Of a stretch of DNA of 64,000 nt, positions 58,940 through 64,000 are shown piece after piece. The notes under the pieces were generated by a model. It was not told the DNA's origin. It saw only the letters and a program-made list of their open reading frames with translations, and searched no databases. How positions within the stretch are numbered: the first letter of the stretch is position 1; each line of letters opens with the position of its first letter. Source of the DNA: Pezizomycotina sp. ARF18 (Eukaryota > Ascomycota); the NCBI GenBank assembly GCA_002224055.1, contig AZLU01000116.1, positions 1-64,000 of the forward strand. Direction: 5' to 3'. Made by a program: the position numbers and the translations under genes.

Positions 58940-60916
58940 AGAGCAGTAGTAGCGGGGGCGTAGTAAAAGCGACTTGAAACCCTCGAAACCGGCGTTCTTC
59001 GACATCCGCTCGAATGCGCAATTCATAATCTTCAGCGTCAGTCTGGCGCTATTTCCGTAAGTCTTATACTGCAATGGTTTACATCTTAATGGTTACGCAA
59101 AGTTCGTAAGCTGACTTGGCGGTGCTATTACAGGACTCCTTTCTTCAAGGGTCTGCTTCGCGATGAGAATACACAACACCAAATAAAAAAAAAGACATAT
59201 TACACATAAGATATTGTTCAAAGCACGAGAGAAAACTCACAATTAAGGATTATAAAACAGCCTCGTTATTCCGCTTTTTCCTTATGCTCTGGAAAACAGA
59301 GCTGGCGTGGCCGAGCCTGATGGTTAGATTGCTGTTTACTCTGATACATTTACTTTCTGTGAATACACGAGTTAACGTTTTTGGGCCGTTAATAGTTCAG
59401 GGCTGGATCGCTATAATACTCGGCGTTTATGCTGTTGGCTCGCTCATCGCGTCGCCTGTCTGTGGCTTCATCTCTGACCACGTCTCAACCCGCCGCGTAC
59501 CTTTTGTTTTTGGCGTCGCCATGAACGTCATTGCGACCGCTATGCTGTGGATCGCGGCAGACATCTGGCTCATCATCTTCGCGATGCTGCTCCAGGCTTC
59601 GCCAGGGCAGTCGTCAACAGCGTCGGGCAGGCCCTCCTGGTTGACACCGCCAGCAGGGAGGGGATGGTCAGCGCGCTGGGCTACGTGGTTGTTTCCGGCA
59701 GCATTGGTTTGCTTGTCGGTATCTGACCGGAGGGATGTTTTATGAAGCGTATGTTTTGCCCTTGATACTCCTACAAACTTATTCGAAGCTCACACTGACT
59801 TTTCAAAACAGGGCCGGTTATAACGCAGGTATGCCTTGATCTAAGATTTTGGGAATATAATGCCTTTATACGTAGAAATGTGATGACTAAATCTATCAAA
59901 GTATTCGCGGTCGGCCTGGCCCTCGTCCTCGTCGACACCTTCCTCCGCAGCGTCCTCATTGAAAAGAAGGTCGCGAAAATCTACGACGACGACAAAACAC
60001 CTCCATCACCACCCTCCGAACCTACCGCAGTATGCAACGTCGACGCCATCATCCCCGCCTTTTCTGCCGCGGATGAACACGAACCTCTATTACCAACCGT
60101 ATCCATCGACGCCGACAACTCCTCGTCATCTTCCTCCGCCTCTTCATCTTACAACTCTATCTCCTCATCATCGACCTTCTCCGAGTCACAGTCCCACATC
60201 AAGCGCAACGAAAGCGCTTTGTTAGCACTGGTCTGCTCCTGGCGCTTCGTCTGCGTCCTCATCCTTGCGTTCAGCAAAGCCATCATCTCCACGTCCTTCG
60301 AAACGACATTGACGCTCTTCGAAAAGAAGATGTTCCACTATACCTCTGCTCAGGCGGGCCTCAGCTTCTCCCTGATGCAAATGCCGGCTTTCCTATCCCC
60401 GCTGTTCGGGCGGATATGCAACCGCGTCGGCGCGAAAGCGGTCGGTCTCGCGGTTGGTATTCTGTTCCGCGACGGGCTTGCTCGTTTCATCAGGAGCGAT
60501 ACAAAGCTGGACGAGTGCGTCATGGGCGCTGTCCTCGTCATCGTAGTTTCGGGAAGCCGTTACTTACGCTAGTCATTGCGCAGAGACGGGGATGGCCGTT
60601 AGGGATATGGAGGAGGACGAGCCGGGAGGTTCGGCAAGCAGGTGTTCTTGCGCTGGCGGTGAGTCCGATCCTTACGGCACGAAGGACATGAAGTTCTAAT
60701 GCTAATGATGCGTATAGTATGGCCTATCGAGTTTCGCGTACCAGGTCGGTCGCTGGTCGGGCCGTTCATGTCCGGGTACTTGGTGCAGAACTGCGGGTAC
60801 AGAATAATGGCGTTTGCGGTCGGCGGCATATGCCTCTCGACGTGTTTGCCCGTCGGATTTTCATGAGCGGTAAACCGAAGAGAAATCAAGGCTCCGGCGG
60901 TCCGCAGCAGGCATAA
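58940..60916 (+). CDS. MFS transporter (DHA1-like)
   Basis: Plasma- or vacuolar-membrane transporter of the major facilitator superfamily. The first recognised exon ends at 59056 (FFDIRSNAQFIIFSVSLALF). The 17-bp exon 59134-59150 encodes DSFLQ, and exon 59261-59322 reads VIPLFPYALENRAGVAEPD. After intron 59323-59395 comes VQGWIAIILGVYAVGSLIAS, then PVCGFISDHVSTRRVPF, the family's loop 2-3 motif (G..SD..s.RR), and LGYVVVSGSIGLLVG. Introns 59749-59811 and 59829-59901 precede VFAVGLALVLVDTFLRSVLI. A long acidic, Ser-rich cytoplasmic loop (about 95 residues) separates the halves. The second half has LVCSWRFVCVLILAF, QAGLSFSLMQMPAFLSPLFG, intron 60659-60717, YGLSSFAYQVGRSLVGPFMS and the end PKRNQGSGGPQQA at 60916. 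At least four frame changes. The start codon was not found: in-frame stops precede the first exon. Substrate unknown. Confidence 0.9.
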
Positions 60917-61451
60917 CCGTATGAAGACTTACGTTATAAGCATTGTGTTTGATGGTCTTGACTTTAGAAATGATCTCACGGTTTTTGTATGACTTTTGTA
61001 TTTCTTAAAAAAGTCTTGCTTATATAAAGAGATCCTGTTGTACTAGTATATAGACACTTTTTTTATATCCTTTAAGATACACTGGCAAGTATTGGGCATC
61101 AAAATAATATCTTGATTGCCTAAGGTCTATAATCAGTTTGAGAAAACCCTCGTAGTCTCATGAATTTCGAACTCGGGAGCTCCTAATACCGCACGACGCC
61201 CAATTAAACAAATTCCATTTGAAGTACTATAGTGCAAAGCTGTGCGATCAATCAATAAAGAACAGCTGTTTTAATGAAATCAGACGACTAATCATCGTCC
61301 ACTACAAGACCATTATTAGAGACGCAAAACAGTGTGAGAGACATAACAACCATGTTCTAAATCATTTCCATCATCCCTTTTTGGGACCCTGTTGCATGAA
61401 AAGGATCTCAAGTATACAATCCAGGTTCCTATGAGACCCTCATCCCAGGAC
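60917..61451. other. Convergent intergenic stretch
   Basis: 3' flanks of the MFS gene (+) and the third 7-TM gene (-). AT-rich; one 71-codon plus ORF (61219-61434) without a recognisable motif. Confidence 0.45.
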
Positions 61452-62635
61452 TCAAACCTTTCCCGCCAAATCCTCCGGATCATATAAATTTCCAGAGCCC
61501 GCTTTCTCCTCTTCGGTGAGAGTGGACGACCTCTTGGTCCACCTGAAGAAAGTAATGACGACCGCCTTGAATGCCGGTATGCAACATACGATGATAGATG
61601 TTGCCTGCTCGATGCCAGACCATAGGCGGCAGATACCGATGACTATGAGGTGGTTCCTAAAATCCATCGGGTTTGCATTAGTATACTGGTTATTCTGGAT
61701 ATCTGGGGCTGGCGATCTATGGATACAAAAAAAAAAAAAAAACTGACGGAACTTACATGGTGAGCACGCAAGCTATGCGCCCAATGGAGACCGCTATGGT
61801 GGCCAACCCTAGGGAGAACATGGCGTACATCGCGTAACGCCTGTGCTCGAGGATAAGCAGCTTGGAGATGAGAGGGAACGGAAGGATGATAACTAAATGT
61901 TTATTAAACTCTATTAGAAAGCGCGTCTTTTGAAGAAATTGTAAGAACTAAAAGACTCACGCATCAACTCCGTCGCGATATGGAAACTAGTACATATCAA
62001 GAACGCCGTTTGATCGTACTCCGGCAGGCATAGCGTGCCGTCGTGGCTCGCCGTCGGATCCCAGTTCCGGGATATGGGCATGCACCAGAAGAGCTGTATG
62101 CCCAATATGACAACAAGCGTGCCTGCCGTGAACGCGGACACGAAGCAGAACAATACGCAGCTTCGCAGCTTCCGCGGCACGAGCGTGTATAGCAGCAGCA
62201 TCGTGGCTTTGGTAGCCCAGAGGCACAGGTAGTAAGGGAGCGAGGACCAGTACAGCATTTTCAGGAGTTTCGTGAGGGTTGCGGGTCATCGTCACGAACG
62301 CGTTGTTCTCCGTGTGCGGCATTATGGATAGCGATTCGCCAGAAGCCGTAGGCGACGAAGGCGGTATCGGAAGCGACGGACGAAAGAAAGAGTAGGAGGG
62401 CGAAGCATATCATGGCGTCGGAGAGCGAGAAGAGGCCCTGTCTAAAGTATCGTAAATACATTCTCAGGCCACGAAGGAGCCAGCCAGGACGAAAAAGGCC
62501 CATTTTACAATCTATCGCAATTGCAGAAATGTGATTAGAACTGATTCAATAGTAGTCTAAGAGTCTCTCATACAGATTAGAATATAGCACTTACCACTCC
62601 TTTGACCGGAGGAATCGCCGGATGGTGAAAGACAT
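61452..62635 (-). CDS. Rhodopsin-domain (SAT4-like) 7-TM integral membrane protein, copy 3
   Basis: Start at 62635: MSFTIRRFLRSKEW, then an intron (62597 to about 62520) and TM1 IVKWAFFVLAGSFVA, which switches frame into LRMYLRYFRQGLFSLSDAMI. TM2 and TM3 region: CFALLLFLSSVASDTAFVAY. In the next frame come LLKMLYWSSLPYYLCLWATK, ATMLLLYTLVPRKLRSCVLF and TLVVILGIQLFWCMPISRNW, with the family's Q-C-x-P-x-x-x-x-W-like segment, then CLPEYDQTAFLICTSFHIAT. A 68-bp intron (61893-61960) leads to LIILPFPLISKLLILEHRRY and LGLATIAVSIGRIACVLT. A short intron (about 61717-61756) leads to RLWSGIEQATSIIVCCIPAF and the tail ending DPEDLAGKV at 61452. About three frame changes; the last exon is clean. Tail to tail with the MFS transporter. 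A receptor-like role is inferred. Confidence 0.86.
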
Positions 62636-64000
62636 GGCAAAAGAGTCTGAGAATCCTTCAGCTACTATGAATATAGGATTCGACGCCGAGCGCGCTGAGC
62701 GTGAAGAAGTCGGCTAGTTACAGAGAATTCCCAGGTTATTATCTCTTTACTGTAGCAGAGAGGCCGACGTCGAGGTGGGTTCCACGCCGTTATTTATCGC
62801 TGTCCTCCGCATTCTTCTTTTAGTATGGCCTCCTTATCTATACGCCGCTGAACAAATTAGTCCGATGGATAATTAGCGTGCAGCCGCAAAAGCGAAAAAG
62901 GCGGTCGAACGGTCATGAAACGTGGGGGGGGCGCTGTGCGGCTGGCAGAATCCACAGTCACGGTCTCGAAGAATAGTTAAAAGCCAACTATTCCGAAGAA
63001 GTTTGCTAGAATATCTGATTAGGAAGAATATCAGAGAAATCCTGTTTTCAACGTGCTATCCAATTTTATTTAACCGCGTTGGAGTATCATCAGTGGACCA
63101 CCAGCATCGCCGATAGTGTGGAGTCACGGAGTATTCCACAGCCGGCCGCAGATAATATAATATACCTCCATCGCTATGTCCTATTGGTCGCTTCTGTGCC
63201 TTTGCACAAGCGGGAAATCATAGGCGAGAAGGGCGGGAGCGTGGCGAAATTAGGGGATCTTGATGCCTGAAATTAATGAAGTTACGAAAGGATGCCGGCG
63301 ATGATAACCCCTGAGGAAAAGTGTCCGTGGGCGGGCCGGTCCGAAAAATAAAATCCGGTACAAATTAGTAATATATACACAGACTTATCTTTGATGTTCC
63401 AAAGAAGGACTGCGCGTTTCATAAACAATAGTAGACTTCATGAGCTCTGCTTCAGTTTATCAGACTCTATCTCACCAATTCATGGAATGTAATCACAAAT
63501 GATTTTCCTTTAGCGCGTCTGTCTATGTGATCAACATTGCAGAAACATTGCAATCTGTAATCTGTGGTTGAAGAAGAGAGGTCGGATTGGGAAATCTGTT
63601 TCCTCTTATTGGGCCGGTTAGCTGGCTTTCCCCGCACTCGAAGTCCACGCCCCCTGATGGTCCTTGACGTTGGTAGGTGTTTCACATCTACCGGTGTTCC
63701 TTGCGGTACCTGCGGTGGTCTTCCCCACCGCGTGAAGGTTTCCTTTGTTTAAAAAGGAAAAAAAAGGAAAGAAAGGAAGGGAAGGGACTAAAGGGAGGAC
63801 CCGTTGAGAGACCAGTTACAACTTAACGGGTACCGGTATTTTCAGTAGTTTGAGGAAATAACAATACAGTCTACAATGTGGAGTGGCATGCCCCCTGTCA
63901 TAAAATTTTTTGATACGACTTGAGCCTTCATGCCATTCAAATTACTAGTAAATCAGTAAATACGCACGTGAGTGGCGTATTTTACCCAAATGAAGCGATA
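62636..64000. other. Right-end stretch without a supported gene
   Basis: Upstream of the minus-strand 7-TM gene. ORFs of 60-72 codons (62922-63116 +, 63079-63270 +, 63467-63685 -, 63564-63752 +) have no recognisable family. A purine-rich tract lies at about 63750-63790. Confidence 0.4.

Noticed and set aside
61140-61210. Possible tRNA (a TTCGAA core near 61168)
   Set aside because: The flanking bases do not form a T-arm or acceptor stem, and there is no A-box at the right distance.

Overview
The window looks like nuclear DNA of a filamentous ascomycete (Pezizomycotina). The evidence is the set of protein families (fungal rhodopsin-domain/SAT4-like 7-TM proteins, a Clr5-domain protein, a fungal multi-pass RGS protein, a PRY-type CAP protein) together with short GT-AG introns (mostly 59-100 bp) with CTAAC/CTGAC-like branch sites. 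No tRNA, rRNA, CRISPR array or intact retroelement was seen.

A major caveat applies to almost every gene. Conserved domains and splice sites are recognisable, but the reading frame jumps by single bases several times per gene, often at or beside short homopolymers. Either the assembly carries many uncorrected indels or the locus is decaying. Each coding entry is therefore given as a span in which the protein family can be followed across frames, not as one clean ORF.

Layout. 0.3-1.9 kb: 7-TM rhodopsin-domain protein (+). 2.6-2.8 kb: small cysteine-rich ORF (+). 3.8-6.1 kb: GC-rich, coding-like DNA with no recognised family. 8.7-14.3 kb: an island with an FAD oxidoreductase (+), two related small secreted cysteine-rich proteins (-) and two helical proteins, one of them with a signal peptide. 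19-20.2 kb: Ser/Thr/Asn/Gln-rich single-pass surface protein (+). 23.6-25.2 kb: RGS protein with C-terminal membrane segments (+). 26.9-27.6 kb: small single-pass membrane protein (-). 27.6-34 kb: gene-poor, with one small two-exon gene near 32.1 kb. 34.18-34.71 kb: a TIR-bearing, TA-flanked MITE. 35.1-37.3 kb: Clr5-TPR protein (+). 38.6-44.1 kb: second FAD oxidoreductase (+), CAP/PR-1 protein (+) and a secreted protein (-). 44.1-51.3 kb: gene-poor. 51.3-53.2 kb: second 7-TM protein (+). 54.5-56.0 kb: PLP-dependent class V aminotransferase/cysteine desulfurase-like enzyme (-). About 57 kb: broken or doubtful small gene (-). 58.9-60.9 kb: MFS transporter (+), tail to tail with a third 7-TM protein at 61.5-62.6 kb (-).

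Together the genes suggest an accessory, environment-facing region: receptors of the PTH11/SAT4 type, a G-protein regulator, a transporter, two oxidoreductases and five or more secreted proteins. A functional link between them is inference from content and position only.
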